Shown: in pieces, positions 11,335 to 21,707 of the stretch
How positions within the stretch are numbered: the stretch's first letter is position 1
How the letters are laid out: the number at the start of each line of letters is the position of its first letter
DNA from: Brachycybe producta
Taxonomy: Eukaryota > Arthropoda > Diplopoda > Playtdesmida > Andrognathidae
Assembly (NCBI GenBank): GCA_036925085.1
Contig: JAUPFP010000009.1
Coordinates: 851,501 to 915,500 of the forward strand
Direction: 5' to 3'
DNA length: 64,000 bases
Program-made: the position numbers and the translations under genes
The notes under the pieces: model-generated
The model's input: only the letters and a program-made list of their open reading frames with translations
What the model was told of the DNA's origin: nothing
Databases searched by the model: none

Positions 11335-11880
11335 CAATTAACCCTAATGGAACATTTTCCTTAAAACCATTTACCCTAATAGAACATTTGCCCTAAAACC
11401 ATTGCCCTAAAACTATTTGCCCTCAAGGAACACTTGCCCTAAAACCATTTACCCTAAAACTATTTACTCTAATAGAACATTTGCTCTAAAACAACTTGCC
11501 CTAAAACCACTTGCCCTTAAAAACATTTGCCCTAAAACTATTTGCCCTCAAAGAACATATGCCCTAAAACCAATTACTGTATATTTAGACTACTCATTAG
11601 GGGAACATCTCCTTAGGGCAAATGTTTTTTAGGGCAAATGTCCCTTTAGGGCAAATGTCCCTTTAGGGCAAATGTCCCTTTAGGGCAAATGTCCCTTTAG
11701 GGCAAATGTCTTTTTAGGGCAAATGTCTTTTTAGGGCAATATCTCCCTTTAGGGCAATATCTCCCTTTAGGGCAATATCTCCCTTTAGGGCAATATCTCC
11801 CTTTAGGGCAATATCTCCCTTTAGGGCAATATCTCCCTTTATGGCAAATGTTTCTTTAGGGTAAATTGTTTTAGGACAAA
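11335..11880. repeat. Satellite-armed element, family E, copy 2
   Basis: The left arm (11335-11575) carries TTTGCCCTAAAACC units. The right arm (11610-11880) carries the reverse orientation, first as 17-bp AGGGCAAATGTCCCTTT units and then as about seven 18-bp AGGGCAATATCTCCCTTT units. Local homogenisation of the two sub-units is clear. The centre differs from copies 1 and 4. Confidence 0.75.
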
Positions 11881-11974
11881 AACTTAATCAGATTGAAATT
11901 TAAATGAACTGCTTTTTTCTCATGGTCAACTTTATGTTGCACTCTCCCGATCCAAGAATCCAAACAATAGTAAG

Positions 11975-12200
11975 GACAGGCAAGTAAAGACAGTAAAATA
12001 CAGTCGTTTTCCCCGCCTTTTTATGAGGGCCAGCAACTTTTAATTATTTTGTTATGTCGTCTGATGTCACATGCCCCGTTCTTTTCAATTTTGAATTGGT
12101 TGTTATTTGGTCTGACGTCACATGCCCCGTTCTTTTCAATTTCCAATTGGTTGATATTTGGTCTGACAGTCATAAAGGGGCGGGGCACACGACTGTATCT
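11975..12200. mobile_element. Family H-like palindromic MITE with internal duplication
   Basis: An inverted arrangement of TTTTTATGAGGGCCAGCAAC and GTCATAAAGGGGCGGGG flanks two tandem copies (about 12065 and 12115) of a block reading GACGTCACATGCCCCGTTC. It is related to the elements at 654 and 45812. Confidence 0.5.
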
Positions 12201-12291
12201 CCCTGTCTTCACATACCTATAACAATATTAAGGTGCTTATAAAAAACACAAGTGGTCAAGGCGAATTGCTTCATGACAACCGGACAGTCAC

Positions 12292-12341
12292 ACAAAAAGA
12301 AACTAGATGCTCCCGTCATTTATGACGGCTTACCCCACTAG
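12292..12341 (+). mobile_element. Helitron-derived 3' terminus
   Basis: The hairpin CCCGTCATTTATGACGG is followed after a short spacer by ACCCCACTAG, then a TA microsatellite. A hairpin about 12 bp upstream of a CTAG end, inserted at an AT dinucleotide, is the defining 3' end of Helitrons. Confidence 0.65.
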
Positions 12342-12373
12342 TATATATATATATATATATATATGAAAAACAG

Positions 12374-12440
12374 TGCAAGCGCTTTTTGTGGAGATTTTTC
12401 GAAGTAATTTTCGATGTAACCTCTTAACTTAAAACAATAA
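12374..12440. mobile_element. TTAA MITE family A, right end fragment
   Basis: Only the terminal block GGAGATTTTTCGAAGTAATT...TGTAACCTCTTAA is present, directly after the TA run that follows the Helitron terminus. Confidence 0.55.
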
Positions 12441-12814
12441 TTGGAGGGGGGGGGGAAGTCAACCTTTGTTGACGTGATATAGCCTTCGTAGGAAGGCTAT
12501 TGCTTTGTAGCTGGAGTAAATTTCACCAAAGCTAACTTCATACAAATACAAAAAAGGGTTTGTGTAGAAAATAGCCGTAAACACACCCAAGCTTGGCCCA
12601 CACACTCATAAACGTCATGTTATGAAATTTATAGACTTAACGTATCATGTATAGTTGCGTGATTATGGCTGGGTGTATCTGAGACTATTTTCTCAATAAA
12701 AAAATGGCAATTGTCTACAGCTCCTACACACCATTTTAGCACTTAAATTCGTTTAATTAACGAATATTTAGACAAAAAACTTTAAAAGGGTGTTCAAAAT
12801 AAGTAGTGTGCTGC
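12440..12814. other. No gene seen
   Basis: Contains a G run near 12450. No open frame of note and no recognised family. Confidence 0.45.
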
Positions 12815-12890
12815 AATAACAATCACTGGTACGCCCCAATCTAGAATATTGCAGTATCATGTCAAGTCTACACACTGCAGTTAGTTCAAA
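12815..12890 (+). mobile_element. Short LINE remnant
   Basis: The sequence ACTGGTACGCCCCAATCTAG and the following bases match, with gaps, the stretch at about 37930 that encodes LVRPHLEYCSSVWNPHT in the LINE of SARS2 intron 2. It is about 75 bp of decayed 3' coding region. Confidence 0.5.
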
Positions 12891-12891
12891 T

Positions 12892-13128
12892 CGAGGCTAC
12901 ATCACAAAATTACTTGGAAAAATATCCACCAAGAGCGCTAGCATCGTTTTTCTATTGAGCCCCTGTAGCCAATGTTAAAGAAAAAAATGTTAATTTTTAA
13001 AATACACAGTTGCAGCAATGTTTATTTTTCATATTTAAAGTTTTCCAATATTAAGTTTTCAAAGTGCAATGTGCACCTTAAATATATGTTGATCACGTGA
13101 TATAATGACAAATAAATTGGTAAGTGAT
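12892..13128 (+). mobile_element. TTAA MITE family A, left arm
   Basis: It runs from GAGGCTACATCACAAAATTA to AATTGGTAAGTG, then switches abruptly to family E repeats. Confidence 0.65.
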
Positions 13129-13129
13129 A

Positions 13130-13198
13130 AGTGGATTTAGGGCAAATGTTCTTTTAAGGCAAATGGCTTTAGGTCAAGTGTCCATAGGGCAAATGCCT
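13130..13198 (+). repeat. Family E repeat fragment
   Basis: Four degenerate TTTAGGGCAAATG units only about 130 bp upstream of the first recognised exon of the SEA gene. Confidence 0.6.
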
Positions 13199-13328
13199 AC
13201 ATCCCATATAATGGGCCTAATAACATTAGACTATAATCTACTATTAAACATTCCACCTTCCAACACTTATGTAGATAATTGTTAAAAGTACAGCTTGAAC
13301 TAAACCTAACTTTTTTTTTACATTGCAG

Positions 13329-16300
13329 ATGGGATAGGAGACAATCTTCCAAATGATGCAAGAATAGAATTTCTACAAATGCACAAACCGAGTCATTCCG
13401 AGCTGACAAAAGCATTACCAGTTTTTGCAGTTAATACAACAGGTGGTTTGTCTCTACTAGATTCACCAAGTTTTCCGCCTCAGTTATCACGTGGAATAAT
13501 ACTTTCCGAAGAACAGCCGATGTCTTCACATGGAGGTCGAATTCCTTCTCGGCATCTTCTTCCGTCTGACGTGAGAGATCAAAACATGATGTCGAACCTG
13601 CCACATCTACATAATCTAAATCACCATCAGCAATCAGAACCTAGTACAAATTTACCAAACTTACATCCGGTCGTAACAAATGACAGACCAATGAGTAGGA
13701 AACCTTCTTTAGAATTTCCATTGAAAACCAAGCTGTTTGGTGAAACCAACCGAGAAGATCTTAATGTGAGATTTCCAGATGATGTCAAAACAGTTTACGA
13801 GGATGTTAACGAAGATGACATTGAACCCGATTATGAACCGAATTATCCCGAAGAGTACGCAAACAATGATAGTATTCAACCTCAACTAGAAAATATTCCA
13901 GTTGAAACAAATTATAAAAAATCGATTGACAATCATGGAAACGAGCTCAGTAGTAAAGATCTAATAATCAATGGATCATCGATCGAAAACATGATCCACT
14001 TTAACATGAACACGTTACATAACGAGACGAGTGATCGTACGGCTATCGTCAACACTGGAGAAAGTTCGGAATCCAACAATAAAGACAATAACGATACTGA
14101 TGGAGACAAGGGTGAGGATCTTCCGACTCCCTCCACTTCCTCTGTGAACAATGCTCTCGAACCCGCCGGTCAACCGACATCCGAGGTTCTGGTTTCGGTA
14201 ACACCACCTACTGAAATAGCGAGGTTAGAATCTGGACACGACGACTATTATTCAGATTACAATGATACCGTACTGGATGAAAATGTGCCCATATCGGAAA
14301 ATGAAACCGGACCTGTGCACAGCCAGGACAGTAATTACGAGTACTACGATGTACGAAATACCGATGACACGGGTGTACAGAATGAGGGAGTATCTTACAA
14401 TGAAGGTTCGAACGAGAAGTTTCCTTCCGAAGAGGAATCTAATCACCACGCTGAGGAGGTTATTCCCGATGATGTTGCCGATAACGTGTCTCCGGACACG
14501 GCTCACGAGACAGACTTTGTAAACTCGGACAAACACGATGATAAAACTATTCTTGAGGATGATACCGTTGACGAGGTGCCGATCGAAGGCACGCCCGAGC
14601 ACGAAGACGAAGAATTGACTTTAATTGTCGAAGAAGCCGAGGATCCTGCCCACGAACCATTCGCAGAGGAAGATCTTCAAGATACTTACGTAGATAATAA
14701 AGATATACAAGACGAAAAACAAGTAAATGAAGAAGAGGAGTCGTCTGTCTTTTCCGAAGAACCGCATGAAAGCGCTAAAGAAGTGACAACCGCTTCGACT
14801 CAAATGCTAGAATCGATAGATAAAAGCAAACTTCTCAACAAAGAAATAGAAATACCAGCTGAAGAGATAGAAGAAGAGGTGAAAACAGATAGTGAAGTTG
14901 GTCCTGAATCTGTTGCTGTTTCTTATGCTGATTCCGAAGTAGAACATAGTTACTTTGGTTCGGAAAATCAAGAGAGTCAATACGAAGATAAAGATAATGT
15001 TAACGAAAAAGATCCGAATGAAAGTTTAAATTCGGAGCACGCGACGAGCAGCAGCAGCAGCCCTTCGACAACCACCTCGACCGAACAAACAACGACAACA
15101 TTCCGTGGTTATAATCATTCACCACTGACAGTAAATATAAAACCACTAGACGAAAATAAGGCGATAACAACAACGACTACAATTACAACAGAGCAATCGT
15201 TGACAACAACAGAAAGAGAAATAACGACGTTAGAACACGAGACTACTACAACTGCAACACCTGAGGTGAAAATTACAGTTATTGACGAAAACTTCAATAA
15301 TAATTACACAAGTCTTGCTAATGATGAAACTTCAAGTAATACCAAGGCTGAATTGAAATTGGATCTTATTGAACCCTTTATAACTAAAATAACTAATGAT
15401 GACCATTCTTATATTCCGTCAACGTCCAACCAAACTGAAAACACCGAGACCGTAGTGATCGTCGAACCTTTGCTCAATTCTTACAGTGACGGTTTAGAAG
15501 ATATGAATCAGTCAAACGATACAGCCGAAAAAACTTTGATCGATGAACTCGACCGTGAACGAGAAAAGGCAAACACGACAACTGGCTCTCCTTCGACCGA
15601 TGCCGCAACTTCGTCAATACCTTCGACCGATGTCGCAACTTCGACAGTACCTTCGACCGATGTTGCAACTTCGTCAATACCTTCGACCGATGTCGCAACT
15701 TCAACAGTACCTTCGACCGATGTTGAAACTTCGACGATACCTTCGACCGATATTAAAAAACCACCTACATTGCATTTCGAAGTTATCGAAACATTTCACT
15801 TATTGAATAAAAGTTCATCAGTAGATGAAACTAAAGACAAGAATGCTAGTTCTTCGGTAGATTATTTTACGACAAAAGAAACGCCGACGACATCGTCGTT
15901 AAGTACGAACGAGATGCCTCTCGTGTCAGATGTTACAGAAACCGTTCCTCCGATGGAGGACAAACAAAATGACAAAAATTCTTCAACGGAATCCAGGGAT
16001 ATAATAGTTAAGTCACGGAATTCTCATCCCACTGACAGTCGAAGAAGCAAAATTAACTTATCGAGTATTCCAATGGATAACATTCCAGCAGCAATTCTTC
16101 CGCCAGGATTCTCGACGGAAGAATCGGTTCGTGAGGTTTTACTCCCTCTGAAACCGAAAAATCTGCCTCGTGGCAGAAAGATAACAAGTCTTTTTGACCA
16201 GCTACTCGAAAAACAGAAGGTGAACGAAACTGAAATCCCGATTGTGACTGATATTCCAATAAATCTGAAGCATTTAACAACAGTACACATGTCAATAAAT

Positions 16301-16831
16301 AGAAATACTTCATCCGGCAGTATTTTAAGTTTACCGAATGCAACTTTGGACGTAACAGCACCATTCGATGTTAGTAGTAAAAACACGACGCCATCACTTG
16401 TATCAACTACCGAGTCTTCACTTAGAGGCAGGCGTAGATTCCCATCTCTCTCGAGGAAACCGTTTCCTTTTACGAGAAGTGGGCCAGCTGTAACTAGAGC
16501 TCCCTTTAAAATTGCAACAAGAAAGACTTCAGATATTCTCAAAGCAAAAAGACCGACATTGCGACCCCCCGGTAGTCGTCTGACGCCAGTCCGAAGTGGT
16601 GTTGAGTATCCTTCAGACCCAGATGCTCGTGCTGAAGCAGCGACAGAGTTGGTTCCGGAAACAACAACCACTCAGAGAATTGTGACAACTCTGTCACCAT
16701 ACTTCTTATGGGGACAATCAATAGAAGTGGCATGTACTTTCAAATTACAAAGTGGTGTGGAATGGATTCAAGAATTGGAAGATCATAGCAGTACTGCTTA
16801 CAGCGAACTTGCCAAGAATGTCCATAAAGAG
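13329..16831 (+). CDS. SEA-domain mucin-like membrane protein, large ectodomain exon
   Basis: The exon opens after TTTACATTGCAG at 13328 and closes before a GTAAAA donor at 16832. The first two bases complete a codon begun upstream, so at least one 5' exon, expected to hold the signal peptide, is missing. It codes about 1,167 residues. The first 500 are acidic, with tracts such as NEDDIEPDYEPNYPEEY. Ser/Thr-rich stretches follow (TTTTTITTEQSLTTT, about residues 590-640), then a decapeptide repeat and a basic patch with RGRRRF. The last 44 residues (YFLWGQSIEVACTFKLQSG to AKNVHKE) are the first half of a SEA domain. The composition suggests a heavily O-glycosylated extracellular stalk. Shorter frames on the other strand here are shadows. 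I do not recognise a named orthologue. Confidence 0.85.
15591..15756 (+). repeat. Coding minisatellite, 30-bp unit
   Basis: Five full units and one partial unit encode PSTDVATSTV-type decapeptides, alternating PSTDVATSSI and PSTDVATSTV. The 30-bp period keeps the frame. Units differ at a few positions, mostly in the last codons. Such Ser/Thr/Pro repeats are typical of mucin domains and often vary in copy number between alleles. Confidence 0.9.
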
Positions 16832-16929
16832 GTAAAACTGAATGGTGGCCATAATTTATTGTCCTGATAACAGACGCCTATGAAAAAAAATTTTAAAGAA
16901 ATTATTATACAAATAAGTACTGACTGCAA

Positions 16930-17480
16930 TAGGTACTGACGCATTTGTGAGCGCTGTGGTGGGAAGACAGACACTGAGTGGGGGGACAGTATATTGCGCA
17001 ATAAATTTAATATGTTGTGCAGTTTCAGTAGCCATGAATTCTTGGCCTGTGCAGCAACGAATTTTTTGTGTTACGGTGTTCATTCGAACGGGAAGCATAA
17101 TTGAGGTTCAGCGGCAATTTCGTCGAGAGAATATGATATTCCTAGGCTACGATTTTTTCTTATGGGGATATCTGAAGTCCAAAGTGTTTGTTGACAGGCC
17201 CCACACCTTACAGGAGTTGAGAAACAACATAACCAACGAAATTAGAGCGATCGGCCCAGATGTATTGCACCGTGTTATGCAATCTTTTCGCAGCGGGCTC
17301 CAAGAATCCGAAAGACAAGAAGGAGCACATTTGTCTAACATAATTTTTTAAAAAATAAGCATATTTGAAAACTGCATTATGTATAGAATACATATGTTCC
17401 GTTTTAATCTCTTGTGTTTCAATTACTAAGCTGACAATCACACGATAAAAACTGTCAATACCTACTGCCGGACCCCGTAC
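16930..17480 (+). mobile_element. Internally deleted mariner-type element
   Basis: One open frame (16947-17351) starts with a transposase N-terminus (PVQQRIFCVTVFIRTGSII, then EVQRQFRRE, as in helix-turn-helix regions of this family). It passes directly to the C-terminus (DFFLWGYLKSKVFVDRPHT, then LQELRNNITNEI to HLSNIIF). The catalytic middle is absent, so it cannot be active by itself. Candidate ends are TAGGTACTGAC near 16931 and GTCAATACCTA near 17454, which are imperfect inverted repeats. It lies in the first recognised intron of the SEA gene, 100 bp after the donor. Confidence 0.75.
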
Positions 17481-17657
17481 AATTAAATTTTACCAGTAGA
17501 TACAACAGTGATATTTTATATAGATTTTTCAGTCACAATAGTCAATAAAAAAAGCCAGGAACACATGTTCAACTGGTTAAAAGAAGACGATTTTTTTTTT
17601 ACAAAAACCAACGTTTTTCTTGGTCTTGCATATTGGTAACCTTGCAAGTGAACCAAC

Positions 17658-18354
17658 CAGAGGCGTAGGTAGGGAACCGCGATACCAGCAAGTGCGGTGT
17701 GGGGGGGGGGGGGGGCGCAGGAGGTTTGGGGGCGCAATAAACGAAATGAAAGTCGATGTATTTTCAAAAAAATAATTGAATAAATTAAACAAGTGATTCC
17801 GAATCACTTGCTTAATTTATTCAGTTATTTTCGAAAACAAATCGACTTTCATTTCGTTTATTGTGCATAGAAATTTTTTTTAGGGGGTGCTATTTTGATG
17901 AACGGCGGAATGGTCCGAACAACGGTACGAACAGTCGGAAAAATAGTAAGAACAGTCCGAAGATTTGGTTTAGTAAAATTAAGTTGTTGCAGGGGTTCTG
18001 GGGGCGGAGACCCCGACTTTTTTTTTAAGAATTATTAAATCAAATTAGTCCATTGTTCCGACTGTTCGCTAATTTGTTCAATGGGAGGAGCGGTCAGAAA
18101 AATGAACAAATTTGATGTAATAACTAAAAAAAAATGAGGGCAGCGCCCCCTGGCCCCCTGCAGCAAGCTTCATTTTACTAAACCTAACCTTCCGACTGTT
18201 ACTACTGATCCGCCGTTCATCAAAATAGCACCCCCCAGTATGAGGCTAAGTGGAAAGGGGACTTAAAGGGAGCGCAACGTTTTAAGCAGCCCAGGGTTCG
18301 CGCAGTTTTACGCGGCGGGGGGGGGGGGCGCAGCCAAGCCTAGCTACGCCACTG
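17658..18354. mobile_element. hAT-like element with perfect 8-bp target duplication
   Basis: The ends are CAGAGGCGTAGGTAGGG and CCTAGCTACGCCACTG. GAACCAAC flanks both sides exactly (17650-17657 and 18355-18362). The interior has G runs, a 60-bp palindrome around TTCGTTTATTG (about 17735-17865), and an inner inverted-repeat unit at 17884-18238. It has no coding capacity. A left-end relative lies at 50558. Confidence 0.8.
17884..18238. mobile_element. Inner element with GGGTGCTATTTTGATGAACG ends
   Basis: The ends GGGTGCTATTTTGATGAACG and CGTTCATCAAAATAGCACCC are inverted repeats of about 24 bp within the hAT-like element at 17658. Between them, GTCCGAACAACGG and its relatives alternate in both orientations. 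This could be an insertion or the subterminal structure of the host element. Confidence 0.5.
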
Positions 18355-18481
18355 GAACCAACTAATGGTATCTTTTTGTGTTTTTCTTTTGACTTAGTTG
18401 TGGCCATTTTTGCTCTTTTGCTTATTGGTTGTCACTTATTTTTGCTCAATTGTGAGATGTAATGCTACTATTCCCTGATGA

Positions 18482-18756
18482 CAGTACCGTCTTTACTATA
18501 AGGGCACACGGGGCCCGTGCCCCCGACCTCACGGGGGCCCCGAAAGGCCGATATATTCGCTTACACGAAAAAAAGGAGCTCAAATTTTTTTCTATTTTTA
18601 GGTAGATACCTACTAAGAATTACCGGCAACATTTCTAAATTGAAATGTTAATAGGACACCAGATCAGATTTTTAATTTTTTTCTAAGTTTTACTATCCAA
18701 CGGGGCCCCCAATTCTTGTGTGCCCAAGGGCCCCGACATGCCCTAAGACGGCCCTG
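18482..18756. mobile_element. hAT-like MITE with 8-bp flanking repeat
   Basis: It starts CAGTACCGTCTTTACTATA and ends TGCCCTAAGACGGCCCTG. The flanks CCTGATGA and CCTGATGG agree at 7 of 8 positions. The subterminal sequence is rich in GGGGCCC. It sits inside the inverted-repeat element at 17505. Confidence 0.75.
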
Positions 18757-18905
18757 CCTGATGGTGGAAGAAATTAACTCCGAAACGTTGGTTCTTGTAA
18801 CAAATTGTCTTTATTTAACCAGTTGAACACGTGTTACTGGCTTTTATTGGCCTTTGTGACTGAAAAATCTATATAAAATATCATTGTTATAAAAAAAAAA
18901 AATAA

Positions 18906-19330
18906 CTGTGAAAGCAATCGTAACGTTGTTTCGGCCATCGGAAAGACAAACTCGATCGAAACATTTTTATTCCAACATTATTTTAGCTTACCACGACCAG
19001 CCTGCAACACAATACAACGATATAAACAATATGGCGTCATCAAAAATGTTACACCATCATTTATTAGACAACGGTGGCGATAATGTGCTCCTTTGATCAT
19101 TTGCAAAAAAAAAATTGTCGATTTACAGGGGGCCCCTCAAAATTCTGGGGCCCTGAGCTGCAGCCCTTTAAGCCCAAATGGCTAATCCGGCCCTGGACGC
19201 CATATTGTTTATATCGTTGTATTGTGTTGCATGCTGGTCCATAGTAAACAAAAATAATGTTGGATGTATTTCGGATGGGCGAAACCGCATTAAGATTGCT
19301 TTCATTGTTATTTTTTTTTATAGGCGGTTT
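18906..19330. mobile_element. Palindromic element split by a truncated hAT MITE
   Basis: Arms 18906-19032 and 19196-19330 are reverse complements and share CAACACAATACAACGATATA and CAATATGGCGTC. At the centre (19033-19195) sits the right part of a hAT MITE ending GGCTAATCCGGCCCTG, the same family as 33455-33730. The MITE has lost its other end. Confidence 0.65.
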
Positions 19331-19432
19331 GTTTATAGGGACAATAAATTAAAGCCACCCCTGTACATCAGAATGATTGGTGTAAAAATGACTGACTTGT
19401 TTACAAATAATAAAACATTTAAAACTTTCTAG

Positions 19433-19500
19433 ATAAATGCTTTGTACCAAAGAAGTCAACTTGCAGACCGCTTTAAAGGAATACAAATCGAAGGTTTTAG
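19433..19500 (+). CDS. SEA-domain protein, 68-nt microexon
   Basis: Bounded by ACTTTCTAG and GTAAGAAAC. It encodes INALYQRSQLADRFKGIQIE then GF plus two bases. The preceding exon ends in phase 0. The two leftover bases (AG) join the T of the next exon to give Ser, so both junctions keep the frame. The peptide fits the middle of a SEA domain, just before the KGSVIVDY strand. The domain is not complete without it. It was found by phase and domain logic, so transcript evidence would be worth having. Confidence 0.75.
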
Positions 19501-19609
19501 GTAAGAAACTCGTAATAGTACTGGATTATTGATACAGGGGCAAAAGTTAATCTCGATCGATACTATAAATTCTGCCGATATGTCTATGCTTTTTGTCTTT
19601 AACAATTTG

Positions 19610-19693
19610 GGTCTATGGGCTCAATAGAAAACCGATGCTAGCGCTCTTTGCGGAGATATTTCGAAGTAATTTTGCAATGTAGCCTCTTAAGCA
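19610..19693. mobile_element. TTAA MITE family A, right end fragment
   Basis: It carries TTGGGTCTATGGGCTCAATA through GCAATGTAGCCTCTTAA, which is the right terminus only. Confidence 0.65.
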
Positions 19694-20109
19694 ATTATAG
19701 ACATCTTGTTTATTTTCTTAACATGAAGTTCATCAGGCATGGGGTGCATACTTTTATTACCCATTCAGAATATGTTAACATTTTCTGATGAAAGTGGTAT
19801 AAAGTTTAAGGTACATTAAGCAAGCAAATGATGAATAAAAATAGAAAATTATAAGCCTAAAATTTCATTGGTGCTATTTGTCAGTTTGGGTTATACTTAC
19901 AGGTCAACATATACACTGTACACAGTGTACAGAGTGCAATGTAAATATAAAAACCACATTAAAAAAAGGAAGAGAAAAAATCTAAAAATGAATACCGACA
20001 GTGTATCGTCAATGCTCCAGGAACTACAATGAGAATCATTAACAGCCAGAAGAAATGAGCAAAGCCTTTCTCTATTCGGACGGTTGCTGACTGATGATAA
20101 CATTGCTCT

Positions 20110-20395
20110 GCTCAATGGCTAATTAACTAGAAATCCTCGTAAGGGTAGACAAGGCCATTCAAAGGCCATCAAAGAATTAACTGCTAGAACTGATGCATAT
20201 TTCTGGTCTTTTTCCCAAATGTTATTCGACAATGGAATTCTCTTCCAGTAGATAGCCCTTTGTTATGACAATTTCAATTTAACAATGATGTCCTATTCTG
20301 TTTAAATGACAGTAGTTTATGAATGGGAGCAATCCCCCCTGCCACATGGCTTTCGAGCGGATTGCAGGTGTACTGAGTTGAATTGAATTGAAAGA
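20110..20395 (+). mobile_element. LINE 3' end remnant
   Basis: The conceptual translation retains RTDAYFWSF and a following QMLFDNGILF-like stretch. This parallels RTDSYYWSFVPRAIRQWNSL at the end of the LINE at 35391-38553. A 3' untranslated region then ends in TTGAATTGAATTG. Heavily decayed, CR1/Jockey-group type. The 55 bp before it (20053-20108) resemble 1017-1070. Confidence 0.55.
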
Positions 20396-20454
20396 TAATT
20401 ATTGTTATTCATAAGGTGAAAGCTGAGTAACATGTTTTTAAGGTGAGGTTTTCA

Positions 20455-20575
20455 CAGGCAATTAGAATTTAGAAATTGGGACAAACAGAAGTTGGCTCCG
20501 CCCTTTTTATGACGAATGCTAGCGCTCTTTGCGGAGATTTTTCGAAGTAATTTTGTGATGTAGCCTCTTAAGACA
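20455..20575. mobile_element. Family H half fused to a family A right end
   Basis: The left half of H (CACAGGCAATTAGAATT through CCCTTTTTATGACGA) ends abruptly and continues as GCTAGCGCTCTTTGCGGAGA, the right end of family A, to CCTCTTAAG. The junction looks like a deletion or recombination between two elements. Confidence 0.6.
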
Positions 20576-20768
20576 GTATTTTGTTCATATCGATTACTTT
20601 TATTTATATGGTCGATTGTACTGTTTTGTCAAGATCATACTGTATTATTTTTATAAGTATAAACCGTGACATAATGTGGTAAAATGCCACTTTAAATCTA
20701 GAAAAAAAAATGTTTGATAATTAAAGTCATTGGCAGTTAGTAATAATAATTATATTATATATATAATA

Positions 20769-21102
20769 TCCCAGGTCTGTGTATATGTGTGTGGAGTAAC
20801 AAAAACCATTGAAGCACGTCGGAATTTGTATAAATTTGAATAAATGAACCGTTTTTTTCTTCTCAAGGTCAACTATATGTTGAACTCTTCCTTTGGAAAG
20901 TGTAGAGGGGGAGGAGAGAGAGAGAAAAGTGGGAGGGGGTGAGGGGAAAAGTTTGGAAAGTGTAGAAGGGGAGAGAAAGAGAAAAGTGGGAGGGGGTGAC
21001 TGAAATTGAAATGAAAGGAGTAAAAAAAGGAAAAAACGACGCGCATGCGCACAATTGCCTGTGAATTTTTGCTCCCGTCATTTATGACGGGTTACCCCAC
21101 TA

Positions 21103-21103
<1 letters not shown>
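20769..21103 (+). mobile_element. Helitron-derived nonautonomous element, complete copy
   Basis: The 335-bp element starts TCCCAGGTCTGTGTATATG after an A and ends with the hairpin CCCGTCATTTATGACGGG, spacer TTACCCCA, then CTAG before a T. The 5' TC, the 3' hairpin followed by CTAG, the insertion between A and T and the lack of a target duplication all match Helitrons. It is non-coding, with purine-rich tracts inside. Confidence 0.75.
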
Positions 21104-21170
<67 letters not shown>

Positions 21171-21174
21171 CCCC
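21104..21174. repeat. TA microsatellite
   Basis: About 35 TA dinucleotides lie between two Helitron-derived copies. It may have grown from the AT target site. Confidence 0.9.
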
Positions 21175-21668
21175 GTCTATTTTTCTTTCCTTCCCTGTAT
21201 CCCTGTGTGTGTAACGCTGTGCAAACAAGGACAAAAATGTGTAAGCATATCGGAATTTATATAAATTTAAATGAACTGCTTTTTTTTCTCCCAAGGTCAA
21301 CATTATGTTGCGCTCTCCGCATCCAAGAACCTCATGATATTAAATTGGAGAGGGGGAAAGGTTTGGAAAATGGATGGGGAGAAAGAGAAACGTGGAGGGG
21401 GAAAAGGGGGAGGGGTTAACTGAAGTTGAAATGAAAGTAGTAAAAAGGAACAAACGCCGCGCATGCGCAAGGGGAGGGGGATAATAATGCCCAGCATTAG
21501 AATTCCTTTTTCTCCACCCTTTTATGAACGTCATCAATTTCTAATTGGTTTGTTAAATTGTTACTTAGTCTGACGACATAAAAGGGCGGAGGAAAAGAAA
21601 TTCTAATGCTGAGCACAATTGCCTGTGAATTTGGCTCCCATCATTTACGACGGGTTACCCCACAAGTC
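21175..21668 (+). mobile_element. Helitron-derived copy with nested family H element
   Basis: It shares the internal blocks of the copy at 20769 (CATCGGAATTTATATAAATT and GGAGAGGGGGAAAGG) and ends with a slightly altered hairpin and CCCCACAAG. The 5' end differs (AAAGCCCCGTCTATTTTTC). A palindromic H-like element (21495-21615, ends CAGCATTAGAATT and AATTCTAATGCTG) interrupts it. It ends about 40 bp before the next SEA-gene exon. Confidence 0.65.
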
Positions 21669-21707
21669 ATTAATAAAAAATTTTATTGTAATATGTTTTG
21701 TTCACAG

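Larger units (their letters stand above)
17505..18905. mobile_element. Inverted-repeat element hosting nested hAT-like insertions
   Basis: Arms of about 120 bp (17505-17625 and 18780-18905) are reverse complements. They share ATTTTATATAGATTTTTCAG, then ACATGTTCAACTGGTTAAA, then ACCAACGTTT. The space between is filled by the hAT-like element at 17658-18354 and another at 18482-18756. The host element's class is unknown. Confidence 0.65.

Noticed and set aside
11335-11880. Interstitial telomere repeats, because TTTAGGG occurs in each unit
   Set aside because: The unit is AGGGCAAATGTCCCTTT and similar, 12-30 bp, not a pure TTAGGG, TTAGG or TTTAGGG array, and the orientation inverts around a core.
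13933-16733. Minus-strand and alternate-frame open stretches of 60-215 codons
   Set aside because: Shadows of the large SEA-gene exon. The + frame alone links to spliced domain exons in phase.
17577-17807. Proline-rich minus-strand frame
   Set aside because: Comes from the G run inside a hAT-like element.
21045-21419. Open frame with a long IYIYIY run
   Set aside because: Made by the TA microsatellite between two Helitron-derived elements.
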